64,000 nt of DNA from Halovulum sp039190275 (GTDB taxonomy: Bacteria; Pseudomonadota; Alphaproteobacteria; Rhodobacterales; Rhodobacteraceae): positions 7,705-71,704 of the forward strand of contig JBCCYF010000007.1 in assembly GCA_039190275.1 (NCBI GenBank). The letters run 5' to 3'. Under the pieces are notes generated by a model, which saw only the letters and a list, made by a program, of their open reading frames with translations, was not told the origin of the DNA and did not search any database. Below, piece by piece: positions 43,706 through 52,476 of this stretch (the first letter of the stretch is position 1; every line of letters starts with the position of its first letter). The position numbers and the translations under genes were made by a program.

Positions 43706-43773
43706 TCTGATCCCTCGTCAAATTCTGCGTTGGCACGGTTTTGCACTGCGCCCCGGGGCGGCGCAAGCCGAAA

Positions 43774-44196
43774 TCATCCGCCCCGTCTATAGGTGCTTGC
43801 ACTGCGATAGCTCTTTCTCGGGCCTTCCACATGCCAAATCAAACGCCAGACTGGCCAGGCTTCAAAGTCGTAGCATCCGCTATAGTGGTCTGGGGCGCAG
43901 TCATGTTCGACAGTCGCCTTCTGTCCCGGACCGATAACGTGAAATGGCCGGCCATCCACAAATCGGACTTTGATGCCATCCAGGTCTGGCTGCCACAGGT
44001 AACGCTGTGCCGCACTCAGGATCGGGCCATTATCAAAGTGCAGTTTGCCAACTTCGGAATACGCGAGGCCACACCCGTCTGCCCGGAACTCTGCCGTGCC
44101 GTGCAGTACGCCTGTTTGACCGTGGCGCCGGTCCTGTATCCTGCGCGTCAGATGCCAGGTTCCCGCAAACCCTGCCAGCTTCGGCCCGCGCTTCAT
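43774..44196 (-). CDS. DUF6314 family protein
   Basis: 140 residues from ATG 44196, which follows AGGAAAGGGC. It starts FAGTWHLTRRIQDRR and contains GQTGVLHGTAEF and YLW, followed by a C-terminal CYDFEAWPVWRLIWHVEGPRK-type strand pattern, matching a small alphaproteobacterial family of unknown function that is probably a lipocalin-like barrel. It is divergent from purB and on the same strand as bioY, 68 bp upstream of it. Confidence 0.82.
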   Translation of the reverse strand: MKRGPKLAGFAGTWHLTRRIQDRRHGQTGVLHGTAEFRADGCGLAYSEVGKLHFDNGPILSAAQRYLWQPDLDGIKVRFVDGRPFHVIGPGQKATVEHDCAPDHYSGCYDFEAWPVWRLIWHVEGPRKSYRSASTYRRGG

Positions 44197-44267
44197 CCCA
44201 TGCCCTTTCCTCTGCACAGCCTACAGTCTAGAAGACGCGCGAGGCTCCCACAAACCGAAAGATATGC

Positions 44268-45575
44268 ATGATTCCGCGCTATTCCCGACCCGATATGGTC
44301 GCTGTCTGGTCGCCCGAGACCAAGTTTCGCATCTGGTATGAAATCGAGGCGCACGCCTGCGACGCACAGGCCAAGCTGGGAGTTATTCCGCAGGAAGCCG
44401 CCACAGCGGTCTGGAGGGCGCGGGATGTGGCCTTCGACATCGACCGGATTGACGAGATTGAGCGTACCACAAAACACGATGTCATCGCCTTTCTGACGCA
44501 TCTGGCGGAAATAATAGGGCATGAGGAGGCACGGTTCGTCCATCAGGGGATGACCAGTTCGGACGTGCTCGACACCACCTTTAATGTTCAGCTCGTACGT
44601 GCTGCCGATCTCTTGCAGGCGGGGATGGACAGCTTGCTCGCAGCGCTCAAGGAACGCGCCTTTGAGCACAAGCAGACCATCCGCATCGGACGCAGCCACG
44701 CCATTCACGCCGAACCTACGACGATGGGTCTGACCTTCGCACGCTTTTATGCCGAGATGGATCGGAACCGAAGCAGACTGCGCACCGCGCGTGCCGAGGT
44801 TTCGACCGGGGCCATCTCGGGGGCGGTGGGGACATTCGCCAATATCGACCCGGCGGTTGAGGCGCATGTCTGCCACGCACTTGGGCTGACGCCCGAGCCG
44901 ATCAGCACCCAGGTGATCCCTCGTGACAGACATGCAGCCTTCTTTGCCACATTGGGCGTGATTGGCAGCTCGATCGAGAACATCGCGACCGAAGTCCGCC
45001 ACATGCAACGCACCGAGGTTCTTGAGGCAGAGGAATACTTCTCACCGGGCCAAAAGGGGTCCTCCGCCATGCCGCACAAGCGCAACCCGGTCTTGACCGA
45101 GAACCTGACCGGGCTTGCCCGGCTGGTGCGGATGGCTGTGGTACCTGCGCTTGAAAATGTGACCCTGTGGCATGAACGGGATATTTCGCACTCAAGCGTT
45201 GAACGGAACATTGGCCCGGACACAACCATTGCACTTGACTTTGCCCTTTCTCGCCTGACGGGCGTTATCGAGAAGCTGGTGATTTACCCTGATAATATGA
45301 TGAGGAATATGAACAAGTTCCGGGGTCTTGTTCACTCACAACGTGTCCTGCTCGCCCTCACCCAATCCGGTGTCAGTCGCGAGGATGCGTATCGACTGGT
45401 GCAACGCAACGCGATGCGGGTGTGGGAGGATGGCGCAGATTTCAAAACTGAACTTCTTGCCGATGCCGACGTGATGTTGGCGCTCAGCCCAAAGGAGATT
45501 GAAGACTCCTTTGACCTCGACTACCACACCAAGCATGTAGATACGATTTTCGGACGGGTTTTCGGGGCGGCGTGA
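44268..45575 (+). CDS. purB: Adenylosuccinate lyase PurB
   Basis: 435 residues. It starts MIPRYSRPDMVAVWSPETKF, has TSSDVLDT and the flexible signature loop SSAMPHKRNP containing the catalytic serine, and RSHAIHAEPTT with the catalytic histidine. PurB catalyses two fumarate-releasing steps in purine synthesis (SAICAR to AICAR and adenylosuccinate to AMP). It lies about 1 kb upstream of purCSQ, with two unrelated genes between them. Confidence 0.97.
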   Translation: MIPRYSRPDMVAVWSPETKFRIWYEIEAHACDAQAKLGVIPQEAATAVWRARDVAFDIDRIDEIERTTKHDVIAFLTHLAEIIGHEEARFVHQGMTSSDVLDTTFNVQLVRAADLLQAGMDSLLAALKERAFEHKQTIRIGRSHAIHAEPTTMGLTFARFYAEMDRNRSRLRTARAEVSTGAISGAVGTFANIDPAVEAHVCHALGLTPEPISTQVIPRDRHAAFFATLGVIGSSIENIATEVRHMQRTEVLEAEEYFSPGQKGSSAMPHKRNPVLTENLTGLARLVRMAVVPALENVTLWHERDISHSSVERNIGPDTTIALDFALSRLTGVIEKLVIYPDNMMRNMNKFRGLVHSQRVLLALTQSGVSREDAYRLVQRNAMRVWEDGADFKTELLADADVMLALSPKEIEDSFDLDYHTKHVDTIFGRVFGAA

Positions 45576-45625
45576 ACCAAACCTGGCAACCTTGCGTATG
45601 ACTTTCAAACAAGGGGGATTGGCGG

Positions 45626-46153
45626 ATGTTTAATCGAAGGTATGCACTGATGGTTCCGTTTGCGTTGGCGATGGCACCTGCCCGCGCGGCCGCGCCCGGG
45701 TTCAGCTTTGCCAATATTGATGGCGGACAAATCGACCTCCAAGCCTATCGTGGAAAGCCGATCTTGGTCGTAAACACCGCCTCCCACTGTGTTTTCACAA
45801 AGCAATACGATGCGCTGCAGCAGTTACACGACGACTACGGTGACCGCCTGCTCGTGCTGGCCGTACCGTCTGACGACTTCGGCGGGCAGGAGTACGGAAC
45901 CGAAGCCGAGGTCAAGAGGTTCTGCGAGGTGAACTTTAACCTGACTCTGCCACTGACCGAGATTACCCGGGTCAAGGGCCCAGAGGCGCATCCGTTCTAC
46001 GTCTGGGCCGCAAAAAACGGGGTCCGCCCCGCCTGGAATTTCCACAAGGTCCTGTTGGACGGCGAGGGGCGTATTGTCCGCGACTTCCCGTCCACAATCG
46101 GTCCGCAAAGTGCGCGGCTTCGGCGTGCGATCGATGCACTGCTCGAAACCTAA
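45626..46153 (+). CDS. Glutathione peroxidase-like protein with signal peptide
   Basis: 175 residues. A Sec signal (MFNRRYALMVPFALAMAPARAAA) is followed by the thioredoxin-fold GPx core. The peroxidatic Cys55 is in NTASHCVFTKQY; the later conserved WNFHKVL supplies the Trp-Asn pair. The usual Gln of the tetrad region reads VPSDDFGGQE. It should reduce peroxides in the periplasm, with thioredoxin- or glutathione-type donors. It is convergent with the DUF1476 gene, only 12 bp apart. Confidence 0.9.
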   Translation: MFNRRYALMVPFALAMAPARAAAPGFSFANIDGGQIDLQAYRGKPILVVNTASHCVFTKQYDALQQLHDDYGDRLLVLAVPSDDFGGQEYGTEAEVKRFCEVNFNLTLPLTEITRVKGPEAHPFYVWAAKNGVRPAWNFHKVLLDGEGRIVRDFPSTIGPQSARLRRAIDALLET

Positions 46154-46165
46154 GGTTACGATCCG

Positions 46166-46486
46166 CTAGTCACCTGCCTCGTTCATGACCTGATCCTTTG
46201 CCGCGGTCATGAAACTTGCCATCTTTTCACGGATCGTCGCTTCGTCGGCCTTGTCGCCCAAGTCGCCCGAAACCTTGCGGTAAACGTCTTCGTCGCCAGC
46301 CTCCTCAAAGTCCGATTTGATCACTTCGCGCGCATAGGCATCCGCGTCGTCACCGGTTTTGCCCAACAACTCGGCCGCCCACAGACCCAGCAGTTTGTTG
46401 CGCCGCGCCTCGGCTTTGAACTGCATCTGCGCATCATGTGCGTATTTGTTCTCGAACGCCTTTTCACGGTCATCAAAATTCGCCAT
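46166..46486 (-). CDS. DUF1476 family protein
   Basis: 106 residues from ATG 46486, which follows ACGGAGGACCAGCG; upstream in-frame starts are rejected. It begins FDDREKAFENKYAHD and is mostly helical and charged, typical of this alphaproteobacterial family, for which a member (zeta subunit) inhibits the F1-ATPase. Its divergent placement next to purC is common in the group. An ATPase-inhibitor role is known for Paracoccus zeta and inferred here. Confidence 0.9.
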   Translation of the reverse strand: MANFDDREKAFENKYAHDAQMQFKAEARRNKLLGLWAAELLGKTGDDADAYAREVIKSDFEEAGDEDVYRKVSGDLGDKADEATIREKMASFMTAAKDQVMNEAGD

Positions 46487-46625
46487 CGCTGGTCCTCCGT
46501 AGGGTAAAGCTTTTCTGAGATGTAGTCCGCCGCACCCCTGTCTCACAAGACCTGGGGCGCGAATCCTTGTACCTTGCCCAAGCTTTCGCTACAGCAGCGG
46601 CACCCAACGGCACCCGGAGACCACT

Positions 46626-47387
46626 ATGCCACGCCGCCGAATGATCTATGAAGGCAAGGCCAAGATCCTGTACGAAGGACCAGAGCCGGACACGCTGATC
46701 CAATACTTCAAAGACGATGCCACAGCGTTCGACGCTAAAAAACGCGACGTGATCGAAGGCAAGGGCGTTCTCAACAACCGCCTGTCCGAGCATTTCATGA
46801 CAGGTTTGAATGCGGTTGGTGTCCCGACACACTTCATAAAGCGCCTTAACATGCGAGAGCAACTTGTTCGAATGGTTGAAATAATACCGCTTGAAGTTGT
46901 GGTTCGCAATATCGCTGCGGGATCCATGTCGAAGCGTCTGGGTATTGAAGAGGGGACAGCCCTGCCCCGTCCGATCATCGAGTTCTACTTTAAGGATGAT
47001 GCGCTTGGTGATCCCCTGGTAACCGAAGAGCATATCATCGCGTTCACATGGGCCAGCCAGCAGGATATCGATGATATGATCGCCCTTGCGCTGCGGGTGA
47101 ATGATTTCATGACCGGGCTGATGTATGGGGTTGGTATCCGGCTGGTTGATTTCAAGATCGAGATTGGCCGCATTTTCGATGGCGATTTCCAACGCCTGAT
47201 CGTAGCGGATGAAATCAGCCCGGACAGTTGCAGGCTGTGGGACATCGAAAGCGGGCAGAAGCTGGATAAGGATGTGTTCCGCCGCGATCTGGGTGACCTT
47301 GCCGATGCCTATACCGAGGTGGCGCGCCGGTTAGGCGTGATGCCGCGCAACGGAACCACCGTGCCCGGCCCCAAACTGGTGCAATGA
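46626..47387 (+). CDS. purC: Phosphoribosylaminoimidazole-succinocarboxamide synthase PurC
   Basis: 253 residues. It opens RRMIYEGKAKILYEGPEP and contains VVRNIAAGSMSKRLG, LVDFKIEIGR and ADEISPDSCRLWD, all conserved PurC motifs. It joins CAIR and aspartate with ATP to give SAICAR. Its stop overlaps the purS start in ATGATGA, so purC, purS and purQ are translationally coupled. Confidence 0.97.
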   Translation: MPRRRMIYEGKAKILYEGPEPDTLIQYFKDDATAFDAKKRDVIEGKGVLNNRLSEHFMTGLNAVGVPTHFIKRLNMREQLVRMVEIIPLEVVVRNIAAGSMSKRLGIEEGTALPRPIIEFYFKDDALGDPLVTEEHIIAFTWASQQDIDDMIALALRVNDFMTGLMYGVGIRLVDFKIEIGRIFDGDFQRLIVADEISPDSCRLWDIESGQKLDKDVFRRDLGDLADAYTEVARRLGVMPRNGTTVPGPKLVQ

Positions 47388-47632
47388 TGAAAGCGCGTGT
47401 AACCATCACCCTGAAAAACGGCGTGCTCGACCCGCAAGGGCAGGCCGTGCATCATGCGCTCGGCACGATGGGGTTCGACACCGTGAACAGCGTCCGGCAA
47501 GGCAAGATTCTAGACATTGACCTGGCTACCGATGACCGCGCGGTCGCCACCGCCGCCCTAACCGAAATGTGCGAGAAACTCCTCGCGAACATGGTGATCG
47601 AGGACTATCACGTCGATCTGCTGACCGCATGA
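47384..47632 (+). CDS. purS: FGAM synthase subunit PurS
   Basis: 82 residues, typical for PurS. KARVTITLKNGVLDPQGQAV and MGFDTVNSVRQGKILDIDL are conserved. It bridges PurQ and PurL in the three-protein FGAM synthase. It overlaps purC and purQ. A second ATG three bases later is an equally possible start. purL is not in the window. Confidence 0.95.
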   Translation: MMKARVTITLKNGVLDPQGQAVHHALGTMGFDTVNSVRQGKILDIDLATDDRAVATAALTEMCEKLLANMVIEDYHVDLLTA

Positions 47633-48300
47633 AAACGGCGGTTCTGGTCTTTCCGGGATCAAACTGCGACCGGGATCTGGCCGTCGCCCTGCACCGCGCA
47701 ACCGGACGTGCACCTGCCATGGTCTGGCACAAGGATGTTGACCTGCCCGACGGAACTGATCTGGTGGCAATCCCGGGGGGGTTCTCGTTTGGCGACCACC
47801 TGAGGTGCGGCGCCATCGCGGCCCAGGCCCCTATTATGGCGTCGGTTAAAAATTTCGCCGCCGCGGGTGGTCATGTGCTTGGGATCTGCAATGGATTTCA
47901 GATACTCATCGAATCCGGCCTGCTGCCCGGAACGCTCATGCGAAACGCCGGGATACGCTTTGTCTGCCGACCCGTCGGCCTCTCGGTGGCAACGACAGAA
48001 AGTATCTACACCCGATCCTATCACAATGGCGAGGCGATACATTTTCCTGTCGCCCATCACGACGGCAACTACTTCGCCTCGGCAGAGATACAGCGACAGC
48101 TTGCCGATCAGGACCGTATCGCCTTCCGCTATATCGACAATCCAAACGGCTCGCTTGGGAACATCGCGGGCATTCTTTCCCAGAACCGCCGCGTGCTGGG
48201 GATGATGCCCCATCCCGAACGCGCCAACGACCCGGAACTGGGTGGCACGGACGGAACCAGATTGTTCGATGCTTTGGCCGACGCGCTTGTGTCCAGCTGA
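47629..48300 (+). CDS. purQ: FGAM synthase glutaminase subunit PurQ
   Basis: 223 residues from ATG 47629, which overlaps the purS stop as ATGA; upstream in-frame starts lie inside purS. It has VLVFPGSNCDRD, the nucleophile loop LGICNGFQIL and MMPHPERA supplying the histidine. It releases ammonia from glutamine for FGAM formation by PurL. Confidence 0.96.
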   Translation: MKTAVLVFPGSNCDRDLAVALHRATGRAPAMVWHKDVDLPDGTDLVAIPGGFSFGDHLRCGAIAAQAPIMASVKNFAAAGGHVLGICNGFQILIESGLLPGTLMRNAGIRFVCRPVGLSVATTESIYTRSYHNGEAIHFPVAHHDGNYFASAEIQRQLADQDRIAFRYIDNPNGSLGNIAGILSQNRRVLGMMPHPERANDPELGGTDGTRLFDALADALVSS

Positions 48301-48490
48301 CCGCGTTTTGTTTGGAACAGCTATGCTGAACAACCGGCGGCCTTCAAAGGCGAGAGGACCCCGGCAACTGCGCGCGCCCGGCCGATCTGACGCGTATAGT
48401 GCGCGCGCGATGCTGGCCCCGCATCGCCAAACCGCGCGCCCCTCGAAGCTTTGGCTTGCTGAGCCGACAGGGCTATCTTAGCCTAGCTGC

Positions 48491-50251
48491 ATGAATGAGA
48501 CACCGCGCCTGCCTATATTGAAGACCCGCGCATCACCCCTTGTACGGGCGTTGATTGCGGTTTTTCTGCTGGCCTCGGGCGGTATCCTGTTCCTGACCAA
48601 TCAGTATCTCACCACCAGGTTTTCCGAAGGTCAACGCACGGAAAGTCAGCTGCGTGCCGCACTCTATGCCGGGAACCTTGTCACTCTGTTGCGCCAGCAA
48701 TCGCTGGTCCCCCCGCTGCTGGCGCGTGACCCTGTGCTGATCACGGCGCTTCAAAGCAAGATTTATACCAACACCTCACAACGCCTGATCGAGGTCGCGG
48801 ATGAAATTCGTGTCGCCTCGATCAGCCTGCTGGACACCGAGGGGCGCGTGGTCGCCGCATCGGACCGGCGTCAGTTGGGCCAGGATCTGACCGAGCAGTC
48901 CTACGTATCCTCGGCGTTGCGAGAACCCAGGACTGTGTTCACTGTTTCAAGCGGAAACAACAACGGGCGTCTGGGGTTCCACTATGCCCAATCGATCCAG
49001 TCGGGCCGTGAGAACCTTGGGGTGATCGTGGTCGAGGTTGACACCAAACAGGTCGAGACCAGTTGGCGTAACCGCAATGATATGGTCGCGGTGACCGACC
49101 CCACGGATACCGTTATCCTGAGTTCGCGGTCGCGCTGGCGTAACAACACGCTCACCAATGTGATCGCGGATCAGCCCCCACCCAATTCGGTCCAGCGGGC
49201 GTTCGGGCCAAGTCGAGCCGAGGCTGAAAGCAACCCCTTCATCTATCTGGACGGAGAGCCGCTGCTGCGCACCGAGGTGAAAACGGGTTTCCGGGGATGG
49301 CGGCTAACGTATTTTTCGACCCTTTCGGATGTCCGGGCGCGGGTCAACACGATCCTGGCGTTGGAGGCGATGGTCCTCGCGCTTGCGGCCGCATCCTTCC
49401 TGTTGCTCGCCAACAAGCGGCTGCAGCGCCAATCCCGACTTATCGCCGAGGAATCGGATCAGTTGCGCCTGTTGAACGCACGTTTGAGCGCCGAGATCGA
49501 AGAACGTCAGCGGGTCGAGCGTGACCTCGAGGTTGCCAGCCAGAGCCTCGAACAGGCCTCGAAACTTGCCGCGATTGGGCAGATGTCAGCCGCGGTCAGT
49601 CATGAGTTAAACCAACCGCTGGCGGCAATGCGCACCTATCTTGCCGGGGCGCGGCTTCTGCTGCAACGCAAACGCACGGACGAGGCGCTGACCTCGTTCC
49701 ATAGGATCGACGATCTGATCGAGCGTATGGGCACCATTACACGACAAATGAAATCCTACGCACGAAAGGGGTCCGACAGTCTGGTCGAGGTGGACTTGCG
49801 CGACGCGGTCGAGGGCAGCCTTGCGATGATGGCCCCGCAACTGGGTCAGACTGTCGTCGAAATCCGCAAGACAGTGCCTACCACGCCGGTGAAGGTCCGC
49901 GCAGATCCGGTCCGTTTGGATCAGATCATCGTCAACCTGTTGCGAAATGCGCTGGACGCGGTCTCGGGCGAGCCGGACCCTCTGATCGATATTCTATTGG
50001 TCCAGGGGCGACAGGTATCGCTGAGCGTGCGCGACAATGGTCACGGGATAGAGGACCCCGATGCGTTATTTGAGCCCTTCTATACAACCAAGAAACCGGG
50101 TGAAGGTGTCGGGCTTGGACTGGCAATTTCCGCAGGAATAGCGAAAGAGCTTGGTGGGCGGCTTCTCGCCAAAAATGCGGAGCCACGCGGCGCAATCTTC
50201 GAGTTGCAACTACCGCGTGCGATGGATGCGCTTCAAACGGCGGCGGAATAG
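48491..50251 (+). CDS. Sensor histidine kinase, DctB-like
   Basis: 586 residues. The first membrane segment is about 17-36, a periplasmic double-Cache-like sensor region spans about 45-283 (ISLLDTEGRVVAASDRRQLG, YAQSIQS), and the second segment is about 287-306. A coiled coil leads to the HisKA box with His371 in AAVSHELNQPLAAM. The GHKL domain has the N-box NLLRNALDAV, DNGHGIEDPDALFEPFYTTK and GEGVGLGLAIS. It should sense an organic acid or similar ligand and phosphorylate the regulator that starts 8 bp downstream. No TRAP or DctA transporter is adjacent. Confidence 0.95.
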   Translation: MNETPRLPILKTRASPLVRALIAVFLLASGGILFLTNQYLTTRFSEGQRTESQLRAALYAGNLVTLLRQQSLVPPLLARDPVLITALQSKIYTNTSQRLIEVADEIRVASISLLDTEGRVVAASDRRQLGQDLTEQSYVSSALREPRTVFTVSSGNNNGRLGFHYAQSIQSGRENLGVIVVEVDTKQVETSWRNRNDMVAVTDPTDTVILSSRSRWRNNTLTNVIADQPPPNSVQRAFGPSRAEAESNPFIYLDGEPLLRTEVKTGFRGWRLTYFSTLSDVRARVNTILALEAMVLALAAASFLLLANKRLQRQSRLIAEESDQLRLLNARLSAEIEERQRVERDLEVASQSLEQASKLAAIGQMSAAVSHELNQPLAAMRTYLAGARLLLQRKRTDEALTSFHRIDDLIERMGTITRQMKSYARKGSDSLVEVDLRDAVEGSLAMMAPQLGQTVVEIRKTVPTTPVKVRADPVRLDQIIVNLLRNALDAVSGEPDPLIDILLVQGRQVSLSVRDNGHGIEDPDALFEPFYTTKKPGEGVGLGLAISAGIAKELGGRLLAKNAEPRGAIFELQLPRAMDALQTAAE

Positions 50252-50259
50252 GATACCCC

Positions 50260-51609
50260 ATGAGTGGTAAGACAGTTGTAGCGATTATCGACGACGAAGC
50301 GGATATGCGGGGGTCTATCGCCCAGTGGCTGAGCCTTTCGGGATATGAACCGGTAAGCTACGACAGTGCCGAGGCTGCCCTTAAGGGGATCAAGGCCGAC
50401 TTTCCAGGTGTCGTGATCTCGGACATTCGTATGCCTGGTATGGACGGCATGGCGCTTTTGCGCCGGTTTCAAAGCATCGACAACGCACTGCCGGTGATCC
50501 TGATCACCGGGCATGGCGATGTGTCCCTTGCTGTTGAGGCGATGCGGATCGGCGCCTATGATTTCATCGAGAAGCCCTTTGACCCCGAGCGCTTGTCCGA
50601 TCTGGTTCGCCGTGCGGCTGTTGCCCGGCGGCTTGCGCTGGACAACCGCAACCTGCGGCGCGAAATGTCAGACGGTACCATGCTTCTGCGCAAGCTGGTT
50701 GGCTCAAGCCAGGTGATCGACAAACTGCGCGAAACGATCCTCGATCTGGCGCAGGCGGACGGGCATGTGATGATTACGGGCGAAACCGGTACGGGCAAGG
50801 CGCTGATCGGCCATGCACTGCATGCCTGTGGCCCCCGCAAGGGCAAACCTTATGTCTATGTGAATTGTGCTGCACAATCGCAAGAAGACCTTGAGCGCAA
50901 GCTGTTCGGTCCGGCCGAGGTTGGCGAGGATGATCCCGCGATCGAGGTATCCGATGGCGGAACGCTCTGCCTTGAAAATCTTGAAAGCCTGCCGGAGCCG
51001 CTGCAGGCGCGACTGGTTGAGGAACTGCGTCGCAGCGAAAGTGCCGAAAGCGGACTGGCGCCGCGCAACCTTCATATCATTTCAATTTCAAGCAGTATCA
51101 CGACAACCGATACACCGCCCGAGGGGATGCGCGATGACCTGTTCTTCTGGTTGGCAGCGCTGCATCTGTCGACCCCGCCGCTGCGCGAGCGGGGCGAGGA
51201 TATCCTGCTGCTGTTCAACCGGTTCTGCGCCCGCTTTGCCGAGGACTACGGGTGCGAGCCTCCGGATGTCTCGGCCGAGGACGCGGCACGCCTGATACAG
51301 GCGCAATGGCCAGGCAATATTCGGCAGTTGATGAATGTGGCCGAGCGCGCGGTGCTGCAAAAGCGGCGCGGAGAGGAGGGATTGGCCGGCCTGTTGGACA
51401 ATGACCCCGTTACAACCGTGGCGCCGCAGATCCTGGTTGAAAAGCCGCTGCGCGAACATGTCGAGGCATTTGAGAAGATGTTGATCGACAACGCGCTTCG
51501 GCGAAACCGGGGCGCCGTATCCTCGGTTATGGAGGAGTTGGCCCTGCCGCGGCGGACGCTGAACGAAAAAATGGCCAAGTACGGACTGGTGCGCGCAGAA
51601 TACCTGTAG
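50260..51609 (+). CDS. DctD-like response regulator with degenerate AAA+ domain
   Basis: 449 residues. The receiver domain has phosphoacceptor Asp55 (VISDIRMPGMDG) and Lys105. The central domain keeps Walker A GETGTGK at 174-180 but not the sigma-54 contact loop: where ELFGHxxGAFTGA belongs it reads KLFGPAEVGEDDP. Walker B is CLENL (Glu239-Asn240 in place of Asp-Glu), and the usual YYRL arginine-finger site reads FFWL (Trp297). The C-terminal Fis-type HTH (NRGAVSSVMEELALPRRTLNEKM) is intact. It probably binds DNA under kinase control without remodelling sigma-54 polymerase. Confidence 0.92.
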   Translation: MSGKTVVAIIDDEADMRGSIAQWLSLSGYEPVSYDSAEAALKGIKADFPGVVISDIRMPGMDGMALLRRFQSIDNALPVILITGHGDVSLAVEAMRIGAYDFIEKPFDPERLSDLVRRAAVARRLALDNRNLRREMSDGTMLLRKLVGSSQVIDKLRETILDLAQADGHVMITGETGTGKALIGHALHACGPRKGKPYVYVNCAAQSQEDLERKLFGPAEVGEDDPAIEVSDGGTLCLENLESLPEPLQARLVEELRRSESAESGLAPRNLHIISISSSITTTDTPPEGMRDDLFFWLAALHLSTPPLRERGEDILLLFNRFCARFAEDYGCEPPDVSAEDAARLIQAQWPGNIRQLMNVAERAVLQKRRGEEGLAGLLDNDPVTTVAPQILVEKPLREHVEAFEKMLIDNALRRNRGAVSSVMEELALPRRTLNEKMAKYGLVRAEYL

Positions 51610-51677
51610 TGTCCCAAGGCAACCATTGGTCAGTTGTTATGGCGCTCCAAGGCGTTTGACGACATACCTGAAGCACC

Positions 51678-51732
51678 CTGCATCACCTAACGCGTTGATA
51701 TCTTTGATTTCAGGCAGCGTTAGGTGATGCAG
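51678..51732. terminator. Perfect 16-bp inverted repeat between convergent genes
   Basis: CTGCATCACCTAACGC (51678-51693) and GCGTTAGGTGATGCAG (51717-51732) are exact reverse complements with a 23-base spacer. It sits between the convergent dctD-like and DUF1638 stops. It may act as a bidirectional terminator, although neither side has a T-tract; a binding site or mobile-repeat remnant is possible. Confidence 0.6.
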
Positions 51733-51749
51733 GTCTTTCGCACAACGCT

Positions 51750-52406
51750 CTAGATCCGCGACAGTTCGCTCTCTAGGTCGCCGTAGCCGGTATATCTGAA
51801 GGTATACTCCAGGCCCAGGCGGCGGGCTGCGTCCTGTGCCATATCCACGAGGTTCTGATCGCGGGTTTGCGCAAGATAGATCAGCGTTTCGTAGTTTCCA
51901 AAGAGCATATCGCGCAGCTGTGGATGACGATCGAGACCCATTGGCTTCCAGACAAAGGCGTCGAACTGGCGCACCAGAAAATCGGTCAGGTAAAACGCGC
52001 GCATCTCGCTGTCGCCGCGGTGTGCAAAATCCGCGTTGCCGTCAAAGAAACTATAACAGTGGGGCCCGGGTATCATCTCGACGCCCAGGGCATCGCAGCG
52101 GGACTGCAGCAGTCCACCGGTGCCGCAATCGGCATAGACAACGAAAATCGTCTTGTAGCGCGCGCGCGCAGCGGTCACGGCGGCTTCAACCGCATCCGGG
52201 ATCAGGTCTGGTCGCAGATGCAGCTTCGCCGGGAGGCACTGCAAATCCATATGCATCCAGCTGTTTGCGGCACGCAACGCCAGTATCTCCCGCGCCAGCG
52301 CACCGCAGGCCAGCAACAGGACACGCCCCTGGCCACCGGTGCCCCAACCGGTCTCGGTCAGCACCGCATCGTCGGGGGTCACCGGGCCGCCGATGGATCC
52401 TGTCAT
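51750..52406 (-). CDS. DUF1638 domain protein
   Basis: 218 residues. VLLLACGALAREI, the IFVVYADCGTGG stretch and the later PGPHCYSFFDGN are characteristic, with conserved Cys and His that could bind a metal. DUF1638 genes recur beside corrinoid-dependent methyltransferase genes, as here, where the corrinoid protein and homocysteine methyltransferase genes lie just beyond the opposite-strand hydroxylase-like gene. The biochemical role is not established. Confidence 0.87.
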   Translation of the reverse strand: MTGSIGGPVTPDDAVLTETGWGTGGQGRVLLLACGALAREILALRAANSWMHMDLQCLPAKLHLRPDLIPDAVEAAVTAARARYKTIFVVYADCGTGGLLQSRCDALGVEMIPGPHCYSFFDGNADFAHRGDSEMRAFYLTDFLVRQFDAFVWKPMGLDRHPQLRDMLFGNYETLIYLAQTRDQNLVDMAQDAARRLGLEYTFRYTGYGDLESELSRI

Positions 52407-52476
52407 CTACCGATCCCCCTTTACCTGTGTCGCAAAGCTGCTAAGCCAAAGCCAAACCAAGCGCCGAGAGGGCAGA

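Noticed and set aside
48242..48481. 79-residue frame after purQ
   Set aside because: Overlaps the end of purQ in another frame and is Arg/Pro-rich without a ribosome site.
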